This document shows, piece after piece, positions 1 through 5,788 of a DNA stretch of 7,508 bases. The stretch spans positions 1 through 7,508 of the forward strand of contig JADGNT010000228.1 of assembly GCA_017883345.1 (NCBI GenBank), written 5' to 3'. Within the stretch, counting starts at the first letter, position 1. Every line of letters starts with the position of its first letter. This DNA is from Candidatus Solibacter sp. (GTDB lineage Bacteria > Acidobacteriota > Terriglobia > Bryobacterales > Bryobacteraceae). The notes under the pieces are model-generated. The model did no database searches, was not told where the DNA came from, and saw nothing but the letters and a program-made list of their open reading frames with translations. A program made the position numbers and the translations under genes.

Positions 1-58
1 GACAAGACTGGCATGGATTTCCGGCGCATTTTGCCGGAAATTCGCTGCCAGTCCTGTC
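1..58. repeat. Long near-perfect hairpin (inverted repeat) at the left edge
   Basis: Positions 1-13 pair with 46-58, with a single A/C mismatch at 5/54. After a small internal loop, 15-25 pair with 33-43, with one G-T wobble at 16/42, leaving a 7-base apical loop at 26-32. That gives about 24 paired positions in 58 bases. There is no T-run directly after the stem; the nearest is TTTTT at 93-97, behind a 4-bp CCAC/GTGG stem (77-80/89-92). It could be the 3' end structure of a gene left of the window, or a REP/MITE-like palindrome. The element begins at base 1, so it may extend further left. Confidence 0.6.
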
Positions 59-165
59 TGTCCCCGGGTTCGGAGCCCACTCCCCGCGGTGGTTTTTCGT
101 CCCCGGTTTGCCCCGAACCCACCCACGTGAATCCCGCCCCGCCGGTGGTAGCAGCCCCGCCGCGA

Positions 166-171
166 TATACT
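166..171 (+). promoter_or_regulatory. Possible -10 element for the hemX-like/hemA/hemC operon
   Basis: TATACT at 166-171 lies in a short AT-rich island just before the first gene and would give a leader of about 25 bases. No recognisable -35 box is found 16-18 bases upstream (the stretch is GC-rich), and there is no TG extension. Support is therefore the -10 match and the position only. The rest of 59-165 is GC-rich, with an 8-bp inverted repeat GGGTTCGG/CCGAACCC at 66-73/113-120, and holds no gene that I can support. Confidence 0.3.
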
Positions 172-203
172 GTAATTTCGGACTCTAACTCACCTATACG
201 CCC

Positions 204-1025
204 ATGGCTGAAATGAGCGTCATCTGGCTTCGCGTGGCCGCCGCGTTTTATTCGCTCGGTCTGCTGCATGCCATTCTCACCCTGGTTCGCCGCCGCGAGC
301 ACCTGTTTCGCGTCGCCCTGACCGCCTTCACCCTGGGCACCGTATTCCACTTCGTCTCCATCGTCGAAGAGGGCATCGTCAACCATCGCTGCCCCATCGC
401 CAACTTCTACGAGACCCTGTCAATGTGCGCTTTCCTGGTGGCGGTGGTCTACCTCGGGGTGCAGTTGCGCTACCGCGTGGAGAGCCTGAGCGTGTTCATC
501 TTCCCGCTGGTCTTCGTGATGGCGCTGGTGGCCACCCTGGGCAATCCGGTGAGCGCCTGGAGCAGCCCCATCGTGCGCACCACCTGGCTCACCGTGCATA
601 TCGTGCTGGTGCTGCTGGGGTATGCGGCGCTGCTGTTTACCGCGGTGGCCTCCCTGCTCTACCTCTTCCAGGAGCGCGAGCTGAAATCCAAGAAGCCCAG
701 TAAATTCTACTACCGGCTGCCCCCGCTGGGTACGCTCGACGAGTTGGTGTCCAAGTTCATGGCCGTGGGGTTCGTGCTGATTACCCTGGCGGTCATTGCG
801 GGCAGCACCTGGGCTTTCATCGAATTGAAGGCCGATTGGATCCGCCAGCCGAAGATTGCGATTTCGTTCTTCACCTGGGGAACCTACCTCGCCATGGTGT
901 GCCTGCGGATCACCGCGGGGTGGCGCGGACGCAAGGCGGCCATCATGACCCTGACCGTGGTCGGCTTTTCCGCCGTGACATGGGCCGCCCATGCCCGGCT
1001 GGGAAGCCTCCTGCTGAAACCATGA
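204..1025 (+). CDS. HemX/CcsA-family cytochrome c assembly-like membrane protein
   Basis: A polytopic inner-membrane protein of 273 residues with about eight hydrophobic segments (roughly 6-28, 35-55, 70-88, 95-113, 127-155, 187-206, 218-236, 246-262). Family hallmarks are the CPIANFYETLS stretch (63-73), the TTWLTVHI...YLFQERELKSK segment (126-163), LPPLGTLDEL (172-181) and a C-terminal His in WAAHARLGS (260-268). Candidate heme-ligating histidines are H49, H132 and H263. The tryptophan-rich WWD motif of true cytochrome c heme lyases (WGxxWxWDPKE) is degraded here to about residues 207-217 (ELKADWIRQPK). This and its place before hemA favour the HemX branch, known from Bacillus subtilis as a membrane protein that affects HemA level, over a working cytochrome c synthetase. 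No clear Shine-Dalgarno precedes ATG 204; ATG 213 is an alternative. The stop overlaps the hemA start as ATGA, implying translational coupling. Confidence 0.85.
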   Translation: MAEMSVIWLRVAAAFYSLGLLHAILTLVRRREHLFRVALTAFTLGTVFHFVSIVEEGIVNHRCPIANFYETLSMCAFLVAVVYLGVQLRYRVESLSVFIFPLVFVMALVATLGNPVSAWSSPIVRTTWLTVHIVLVLLGYAALLFTAVASLLYLFQERELKSKKPSKFYYRLPPLGTLDELVSKFMAVGFVLITLAVIAGSTWAFIELKADWIRQPKIAISFFTWGTYLAMVCLRITAGWRGRKAAIMTLTVVGFSAVTWAAHARLGSLLLKP

Positions 1026-2287
1026 AGCTGCTGATCACAGGAGTGAGCCACAAAACGGCGCCCGTCGAGGTGCGGGAGTGCCTGGCCTTCCGCGAGGAGA
1101 CGCTGCCAACCGCCCTGGCCGATTTGAAATCGCGCGAGGGCGTCAGCGAAGCCGTCATCCTCTCCACCTGCAACCGCGTGGAAATCACCCTGACTACCGA
1201 GGACGCGGCGGACCCGCGGGCCATCGTCGATAGTTTCCTGGCCGATCACAAGGCCATGAGTGCGGAAAACATCGGGCCGCACCTCTACCGGCACGAAGGC
1301 CGCGACGCCATTCACCATCTCTTCCGCGTGGCCGCCAGCCTGGATTCCATGGTGGTCGGCGAACCGCAGATTCTGGGACAACTCAAGGCCGCCTACGCCG
1401 CGGCCAAGAGTTGCGGAGCGCTGTGCGGCTGGCTGGACGGTCTGCTGAGCCGCTCCTTCAGCGTGGCCAAACGGGTGCGCTCCGAGACCGGCATCGGCCA
1501 CATGGCGGTTTCCGTCAGCTACGCCGCGGTGGAACTGGCGCGCAAGATTTTCGGCTCGCTCCACAACCGCACCGTGATGATCGTGGGCGCCGGAAAAATG
1601 AGCGAACTGGCGGCGCGCCACCTGCGCCGCTCCGGCTGCTCCCACGTCTTCGTCACCAATCGCACCCACCAGCGCGCTGTGGACATGGCGAAGCTCTTCC
1701 AGGGCACGCCCGTGGAGTACACCCGCTTCACCGCCATGCTGCCCGAGGTGGATATCCTGATCGCCAGTTCCGGCGCGCCGCACTACATCCTCCACAAGGA
1801 CGAGATGCAGCGTGTCATCTCCGCCCGCCGCAACAAGCCGATGTTCCTCATCGATATCGCCGTGCCGCGCAATATCGAGCCATCCATCAACGACCTGGAC
1901 AACGTCTTCCTCTACGATATCGACGACCTCCAGGAAGTGGTCAACTCCAACCTGCGGGAGCGCATGAAAGAGGCCGACCACGCCGAGACGCTGGTCGCCG
2001 AGGAAGTCGAGCGCACCATGGCGCGCCTCAAGGTGGCGGAGGTCACGCCGATCATTGTCAGCCTCCAGGAGCAGCTCGAACAGATTCGCTCGGGCGAGAT
2101 CGAAAAGCAGCGGCGCCGCCTGGGACCGCTCACCGCGCAGCAGGAAGAGGCGCTGGAAGCCTTGACCCACGGCATCATCAACAAAATCGCCCACGGGCCC
2201 ATCTCGGAACTGCGCTCGCACGCCGGCAAGCCCGAGGGAGCGCACGTCATCGCCACCATACGAAAGGCGTTCCACTTACAGGATTGA
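1022..2287 (+). CDS. hemA: Glutamyl-tRNA reductase
   Basis: Reduces glutamyl-tRNA(Glu) with NADPH to glutamate-1-semialdehyde, the first committed step of C5-pathway tetrapyrrole synthesis in the cytoplasm. The 421 residues match the usual family length. The N-terminal catalytic domain has GVSHKTAPVEVRE (7-19) and STCNRVE (48-54) with the nucleophile Cys50; His99 lies in RDAIHHLFRVAASLDSMVVGE (94-114). Both sit at the same residue numbers as in the E. coli enzyme. The NADPH-binding domain shows VGAGKMSEL (188-196), and the rest forms the spinal helix and dimerisation domain. The reading frame is open further upstream to 836, but homology begins exactly at ATG 1022, which overlaps the preceding stop by four bases (ATGA). 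A GGGAAG at 1001-1006 is too far away to be an ordinary ribosome site, so initiation probably depends on coupling. hemC follows after 3 bases. hemL, needed for the next step, is not in the window. Confidence 0.97.
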   Translation: MKLLITGVSHKTAPVEVRECLAFREETLPTALADLKSREGVSEAVILSTCNRVEITLTTEDAADPRAIVDSFLADHKAMSAENIGPHLYRHEGRDAIHHLFRVAASLDSMVVGEPQILGQLKAAYAAAKSCGALCGWLDGLLSRSFSVAKRVRSETGIGHMAVSVSYAAVELARKIFGSLHNRTVMIVGAGKMSELAARHLRRSGCSHVFVTNRTHQRAVDMAKLFQGTPVEYTRFTAMLPEVDILIASSGAPHYILHKDEMQRVISARRNKPMFLIDIAVPRNIEPSINDLDNVFLYDIDDLQEVVNSNLRERMKEADHAETLVAEEVERTMARLKVAEVTPIIVSLQEQLEQIRSGEIEKQRRRLGPLTAQQEEALEALTHGIINKIAHGPISELRSHAGKPEGAHVIATIRKAFHLQD

Positions 2288-2290
2288 TTC

Positions 2291-3178
2291 ATGCTCGTCA
2301 TCGCATCGCGTGGTTCGCAGCTCGCTTTGTGGCAGGCCCGTTGGGTCGCCGCGCAACTCTCCGCCGCTGGCCACGAGTGCCGCATCGAAATCATCAAGAC
2401 CACCGGCGATAAGATCGCCGATGTCCCCTTGGCCAAGGTTGGAACCAAGGGCCTCTTCACCAAGGAAATCGAGGAGGCGCTGCTCGACGGGCGCGCCGAC
2501 CTGGCCGTACACAGTCTGAAAGATCTGCCCACCGAGCTGCCGGAAGGCCTCGTGCTGGCAGCGGTTCCTGAGCGCGAAGACCCGCGTGACGCCGTGGTAG
2601 GCAAAAAGCTGGCGGACCTGCCGCCCGGCGCAAAAGTCGGCACAAGTTCGCTTCGCCGCGCCGCGCAACTACTCAAACTGCGGCCGGATCTCCAGGTGGA
2701 ATCGATACGCGGCAATCTGGACACGCGCCTGCGCAAGCTGGATGAAGGGCAGTACGACGCCATTCTGCTGGCGGCGGCCGGCCTGAAGCGGCTCGGCTGG
2801 GGCGATCGGATCGCCGAGATTCTGGAGCCCGAACAGATGTGTCCCGCGGTGGGGCAAGGCGCGCTGGCGATTGAAACGCGCGCCGGTTTCGAAGCGGTCG
2901 CGATGCTCGATCACGCCGCTACGCATACCGCCGTGATGGCCGAGCGCGGCGTGCTCAGGGCGCTCGGCGGCGGCTGCCAGGTGCCCATCGGCGCCTACGC
3001 CACGGTTTTCAACGGGCGCGTGCGCCTGCTCGCCATCGTCGCCGCTCCGGACGGCAGCCAACTGGTGGGCGCGCAAGCCGGAGGCGCGGCGGCTGAAGCG
3101 GCGGAAATCGGCGCCCGCCTGGCAGCCTATTTGCTCCAACGCGGCGCCCGCCAGATCTTAGAGGCGGTCTACTCATGA
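2291..3178 (+). CDS. hemC: Hydroxymethylbilane synthase (porphobilinogen deaminase)
   Basis: Joins four porphobilinogen molecules into the linear tetrapyrrole hydroxymethylbilane, which the HemD domain encoded downstream then cyclises. It has 295 residues, close to the family norm. Visible motifs are ASRGSQLALWQ (5-15), KTTGDK (36-41), GLFTKEIEEALLDG (54-67), HSLKDLPTE (74-82) with catalytic Asp78, GTSSLRRAAQL (117-127), IRGNLDTRLRKL (139-150) and LGGGCQVPIGAY (225-236) with Cys229, which carries the dipyrromethane cofactor. All key residues are present, so the enzyme should be active. ATG 2291 follows the hemA stop by 3 bases and has AGGA at 2280-2283, inside the end of hemA, as a well-spaced ribosome site. 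The next gene is separated by 256 bases of structured DNA, so transcription may end or be reduced after this gene. Confidence 0.97.
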   Translation: MLVIASRGSQLALWQARWVAAQLSAAGHECRIEIIKTTGDKIADVPLAKVGTKGLFTKEIEEALLDGRADLAVHSLKDLPTELPEGLVLAAVPEREDPRDAVVGKKLADLPPGAKVGTSSLRRAAQLLKLRPDLQVESIRGNLDTRLRKLDEGQYDAILLAAAGLKRLGWGDRIAEILEPEQMCPAVGQGALAIETRAGFEAVAMLDHAATHTAVMAERGVLRALGGGCQVPIGAYATVFNGRVRLLAIVAAPDGSQLVGAQAGGAAAEAAEIGARLAAYLLQRGARQILEAVYS

Positions 3179-3189
3179 TGCCCCGTAGC

Positions 3190-3228
3190 GTAGCCTTCCA
3201 GGCTGCCATGCCCCCATTCCTGGGGGCA
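3190..3228 (+). terminator. Two stacked hairpins just after hemC (possible terminator or 3' stabiliser)
   Basis: The first hairpin pairs 3190-3196 with 3200-3206 (GTAGCCT/AGGCTGC, one wobble) around a 3-base loop. The second is a perfect 8-bp stem, TGCCCCCA/TGGGGGCA, at 3209-3216 and 3221-3228, with a TTCC loop. The first begins 12 bases after the hemC stop. The tract after the second stem (CGCTTTCTAGTATT) is only mildly T-rich, so efficient intrinsic termination is uncertain; mRNA 3' end protection or a repeat-family remnant are alternatives. Confidence 0.45.
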
Positions 3229-3261
3229 CGCTTTCTAGTATTACTGTGTTACAAACTCCCG

Positions 3262-3389
3262 GCGATCTGTGGCGCAGGCACTCGTGCCTGCCGGGTCGAG
3301 ACTCATATCGACCCACCTTCATGCGCCGACCGACCCAGGCGCCGGCATGAGTGCCGGCGCGGCAGCCTGAGAGTCTGCGCCACGATCGC
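3262..3389. repeat. MITE/REP-like element: terminal inverted repeats enclosing three hairpins
   Basis: Outer arms pair 3262-3267 (GCGATC) with 3384-3389 (GATCGC) and, after a one-base bulge at 3268, 3269-3277 (GTGGCGCAG) with 3375-3383 (CTGCGCCAC). That is 15 paired positions at the ends of a 128-base unit. Inside are GCAGGCA/TGCCTGC (3274-3280/3285-3291, CTCG loop), GGGTCGA/TCGACCC (3293-3299/3308-3314, 8-base loop) and GCGCCGGCA/TGCCGGCGC (3339-3347/3352-3360, TGAG loop), all perfect. The first internal stem shares bases with the outer arm, so the two would compete. No coding content is visible. It looks like a non-autonomous repeat or structured intergenic element. Copy number cannot be judged from one window. 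Confidence 0.6.
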
Positions 3390-3390
3390 T

Positions 3391-3406
3391 TCTCTGCGTC
3401 TCTGCG
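3391..3406 (+). repeat. Perfect 8-base tandem duplication (TCTCTGCG x2)
   Basis: TCTCTGCG at 3391-3398 is repeated exactly at 3399-3406, directly beside the right end of the inverted-repeat element and about 30 bases before the cobA-hemD start. Two copies could be chance, but the neighbouring repeat element makes a shared origin plausible. Confidence 0.5.
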
Positions 3407-3425
3407 TTGCACCCACACCTTCCGT

Positions 3426-3430
3426 CGGAG
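3426..3430 (+). promoter_or_regulatory. Ribosome binding site deciding the cobA-hemD start
   Basis: CGGAG at 3426-3430 lies 4 bases before ATG 3435. The frame is open upstream to 3351, but that part is repeat DNA without homology, so this site and the onset of the SUMT motif at residue 3 fix the start at 3435. No convincing promoter is visible between 3229 and 3425. Confidence 0.5.
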
Positions 3431-3434
3431 CCCC

Positions 3435-4928
3435 ATGCCTCTGAAGGTCTACCTTGTCGGCGCCGGCCCCGGAGATCCGGATCTCATCACCGTCAAGGGC
3501 CGCCGCATCCTTCAGCAGGCCGACACCGTCCTCTACGACCATCTGGCCAACGTGGCCCTCCTCTCTCTCGCCCCACCCCACGCCGAGCGCCTCTACGTCG
3601 GCAAAAAAAAATCTTCTCACCAGTTTTCCCAGGACGAAATCTCCGCCCTGCTCATCGAGCGCGCGCGCCGCGGCCTGACCGTGGTGCGCCTCAAGGGCGG
3701 CGACCCCTTCATCTTCGGCCGCGGCGGCGAAGAAGCCGAGGCGCTGGCCGATGCCGGCATCCCGTTTGAGATCGTGCCCGGCGTGACTACGCCCCTCGGG
3801 ATTGCCGCCTACACCGGCGTGCCGCTCACCCATCGCGAACACACCTCCGCCGTCACCTTCGTCACCGGACACGCCGTCCAGGCCATCGATTGGGCCAAAG
3901 TCGGCCACGCCGAGACGTTGGTGATCTTCATGGGACTCACCACGTTTCCCGACATCGCCCGCCAACTGATGGCGCACGGGCGCTCGCCCGACACTCCCGC
4001 CATGGCCGTCCGCTGGGCCACCCGGCCCGACCAGCAGACCATCGTTGGCACGCTGGCTGGGCTGCCCGCCATGCTCGCCGGAATGAAGCCGCCGGCCACC
4101 ATCATCGTCGGCGAAGTGGTCCGCCTGCGCGCCAAGCTCGACTGGTTCGAGCGCCTGCCCCTGTTCGGCAAACGCATCGTGGTGACGCGCGCCCCCGAGC
4201 AGGCCGGCGCGCTCGCCTCGCGCCTTGGCGCGCTCGGCGCCGGCGTCGTCGAGCTGCCCACCATCGAGATCCGCCCGCCCGCCGACTGCGCGCCGCTCGA
4301 CCGCGCCATCGCCCAACTGGACACCTACGACTGGCTGATCTTCACCAGCGCCAACGGCGTGCGCTTCTTCCTCGACCGCCTCGATGCCGGGGAGCATGAC
4401 CTGCGCAAGCTGCGCGCCAAAGTCTGCGCCATCGGACCGGCTACGCGGGCCGCCGTGGAGGCGTTGCACGTGAAGTGTGACCTGATGGGCCGGGAGTACG
4501 TCGCCGAGGGGCTCCTAGAAGCCTTCGCCGCGCACGACCTGGCCGGCAAGCGCGTCCTGCTTCCACGCGCCGCCGTGGCCCGCGACCTGGTGCCCGCCGA
4601 ACTCGCCCGCCGCGGCGCGCGCGTGGACGTGGTGGAAGCATATCGCACCGTGGCGCCGGAGCATCTGGCGGAGCAGGCGCGCGAGGTCCTGGCGCGCCGC
4701 CCCGATTGCCTCACCTTCACCAGTTCCTCCACCGTGCGCAATCTGGTCGCTTCCGCCGGAGCCGACGCGCTGCGCGGCATTCCGGTGGCCTCCATCGGGC
4801 CCATCACCACGCAGACCGCGCGCCAGCTTGGGGTCGAGGTCGCCACCCAGGCCAAGGTCTTCACCGTCGAGGGTCTTGTCGCCGCCGTCCTCGGGCTGTA
4901 CACTGAAATGACTCCCCCGTCAGAATAA
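3435..4928 (+). CDS. cobA-hemD: Bifunctional uroporphyrinogen-III C-methyltransferase / uroporphyrinogen-III synthase
   Basis: One 497-residue polypeptide with two enzymes. Residues 1 to about 238 are the SAM-dependent methyltransferase that turns uroporphyrinogen III into precorrin-2: VGAGPGDPDLITVKG (8-22), VVRLKGGDPFIFGRGGEE (83-100), IVPGVT (113-118), GVPLTHR (128-134), and HGRSPDTPA...VRWATRPDQQTIVGTL (181-207). Residues from about 245 are uroporphyrinogen-III synthase, which closes hydroxymethylbilane: KRIVVTRAPEQA (246-257), DWLIFTSANGVRFF (299-312), a CAIGPAT turn, and a second Rossmann-like half with TFTSSSTVRNLV and ASIGPITTQTARQLG. The two activities are fused head to tail, so one protein makes uroporphyrinogen III and methylates part of it. 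The dehydrogenase/ferrochelatase domain of CysG is absent. A run of nine A at 3603-3611 encodes Lys57-Lys59 and is a possible slippage site. The stop TAA overlaps the udk ATG by one base. Confidence 0.95.
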   Translation: MPLKVYLVGAGPGDPDLITVKGRRILQQADTVLYDHLANVALLSLAPPHAERLYVGKKKSSHQFSQDEISALLIERARRGLTVVRLKGGDPFIFGRGGEEAEALADAGIPFEIVPGVTTPLGIAAYTGVPLTHREHTSAVTFVTGHAVQAIDWAKVGHAETLVIFMGLTTFPDIARQLMAHGRSPDTPAMAVRWATRPDQQTIVGTLAGLPAMLAGMKPPATIIVGEVVRLRAKLDWFERLPLFGKRIVVTRAPEQAGALASRLGALGAGVVELPTIEIRPPADCAPLDRAIAQLDTYDWLIFTSANGVRFFLDRLDAGEHDLRKLRAKVCAIGPATRAAVEALHVKCDLMGREYVAEGLLEAFAAHDLAGKRVLLPRAAVARDLVPAELARRGARVDVVEAYRTVAPEHLAEQAREVLARRPDCLTFTSSSTVRNLVASAGADALRGIPVASIGPITTQTARQLGVEVATQAKVFTVEGLVAAVLGLYTEMTPPSE

Positions 4929-5548
4929 TGAGATCGCACATCATCGGTGTTGCGGGTCCGTCCAGCTCGGGGAAATCCGAATTGGCAAAGCAGCTCGTAC
5001 AAAGACTGCCTGGGACCTCGATTGTTTCTCTCGATTCCTACTATCGCGGCATGGAGGAGATTCCACTCGAAGAGCGGAAAAAGGTCAACTTCGACCACCC
5101 CGATTCTCTCGACTGGGAGCTGTTGCACGAGCACCTGCTGGCCATCGCCAGAGGCCGCGCCTTCGATGAGCCCGTCTACTCGTTCGCCGATTACGCGCGC
5201 ACGGCCGAAACGCGGCGCATCGAGCCCACCGGGTTCCTGATTGTCGAGGGCCTGTTCGTGCTCTACTGGCCGGAACTCCGCGCCATGCTGGATACCAAGG
5301 TGTACGTGCAGACCGATCCCGGCGTCTGCTATCACCGCCGCCTGACGCGCGACGTGGCCGAGCGCGGACGCTCGCCCCAGAGTGTCCGCGAGCAGTACGA
5401 ACGCACCGTGCGCCCCAGCGCGGAATGGTTCGTCTACCCGACGGAAAAGTACGCCGGCGTGGTGGTCTCTGGCGAAGCGCCGTTCGAACGCTCCACCAGC
5501 GCCGTTATGGCCGCGCTCGATCGAGCGAAGGCCGCGCACGCAGGATAG
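4928..5548 (+). CDS. udk: Uridine kinase family protein (uridine/cytidine kinase)
   Basis: A P-loop kinase of 206 residues, the family's usual size, that probably phosphorylates uridine and cytidine to UMP and CMP in the pyrimidine salvage pathway. Seen: the Walker A motif GPSSSGKS (10-17), SLDSYYRGM with the family's acidic residue, NFDHPDSLDWELL, the EGLFVLYWPELR strand, and the RRLTRDVAERGRS...YERTVRPSAEWFVYPTEKYA region typical of the lid and C-terminal part. ATG 4928 shares a base with the cobA-hemD stop (TAATG). No good Shine-Dalgarno is seen, so it is probably translated by re-initiation and belongs to the same transcript. Nothing links the reaction to heme synthesis, so the neighbourhood may be historical. 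A related P-loop kinase with another small substrate remains possible. Confidence 0.9.
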   Translation: MRSHIIGVAGPSSSGKSELAKQLVQRLPGTSIVSLDSYYRGMEEIPLEERKKVNFDHPDSLDWELLHEHLLAIARGRAFDEPVYSFADYARTAETRRIEPTGFLIVEGLFVLYWPELRAMLDTKVYVQTDPGVCYHRRLTRDVAERGRSPQSVREQYERTVRPSAEWFVYPTEKYAGVVVSGEAPFERSTSAVMAALDRAKAAHAG

Positions 5549-5598
5549 GGTAATCGGCTAAAATCCGTGTTGCCGTGAATGATTAGTCATCCAACGCG

Positions 5599-5673
5599 CC
5601 GTATCGAAAGTACCGCGGCCGGCCACCCCAGCCCGCCCCGGAAGCTTTCACTGCCGCGGTGCTTCCGATACGG
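5599..5673. repeat. 20-base inverted repeat with competing inner hairpin
   Basis: Positions 5599-5618 pair with 5654-5673 at 18 of 20 positions; one of the two non-Watson-Crick positions is a T-G wobble. The loop is 35 bases. A second hairpin, CGGAAGC/GCTTCCG at 5639-5645/5661-5667, uses bases of the right arm, so the two folds exclude each other. Such exclusive folds occur in attenuators, but this one lies downstream of udk rather than before a gene. Confidence 0.55.
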
Positions 5674-5736
5674 TCCTAGGCGTTTAAGTCCCCTTCCACG
5701 TCAATTGGCAGTCTCATGCCCAACGCGGATGGTAGA

Positions 5737-5788
5737 GCGCTCGGGACCCGCATCACTTCCAGGTCGCGCACCCGAGCGCCACGGGTGC
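5737..5788. repeat. Two mutually exclusive perfect hairpins
   Basis: GCGCTCGGG at 5737-5745 is perfectly complementary to CCCGAGCGC at 5771-5779. The same right arm overlaps a second perfect 7-bp stem, GCACCCG/CGGGTGC, at 5768-5774/5782-5788 with a 7-base loop. The second stem is followed on the plus strand by TTAACCGTTTT, which resembles a poor intrinsic terminator. Reading from udk, this could end its transcript. Confidence 0.45.

Noticed and set aside
62..80. tRNA T-arm-like GGGTTCGGAGCCC
   Set aside because: The loop lacks the conserved A and no upstream cloverleaf can be built.
836..1021. Upstream extension of hemA by 62 codons
   Set aside because: The added part overlaps the hemX-like gene in another frame and has no homology. 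The family N-terminus starts at ATG 1022 and numbering then matches Cys50 and His99.
884..2275. 463-codon open frame on the minus strand across hemA
   Set aside because: It is a mirror frame of a GC-rich gene. The plus-strand HemA has intact motifs, while this translation is His/Asp/Arg-rich without family signals.
3175..3444. 89-codon open frame starting in the hemC stop (ATGATG)
   Set aside because: It runs through the hairpins and inverted-repeat element and into the cobA-hemD start. The translation has no family features, and the frame is open because of GC-rich repeats.
3303..5539. Long minus-strand frames opposite cobA-hemD and udk
   Set aside because: Both are low-complexity translations from the complement of well-supported enzymes.
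5720..5780. tRNA-like stretch (TGGTAGAGC resembling a D-arm)
   Set aside because: No matching acceptor stem, no anticodon arm of proper size and no GGTTCGA T-loop follow.
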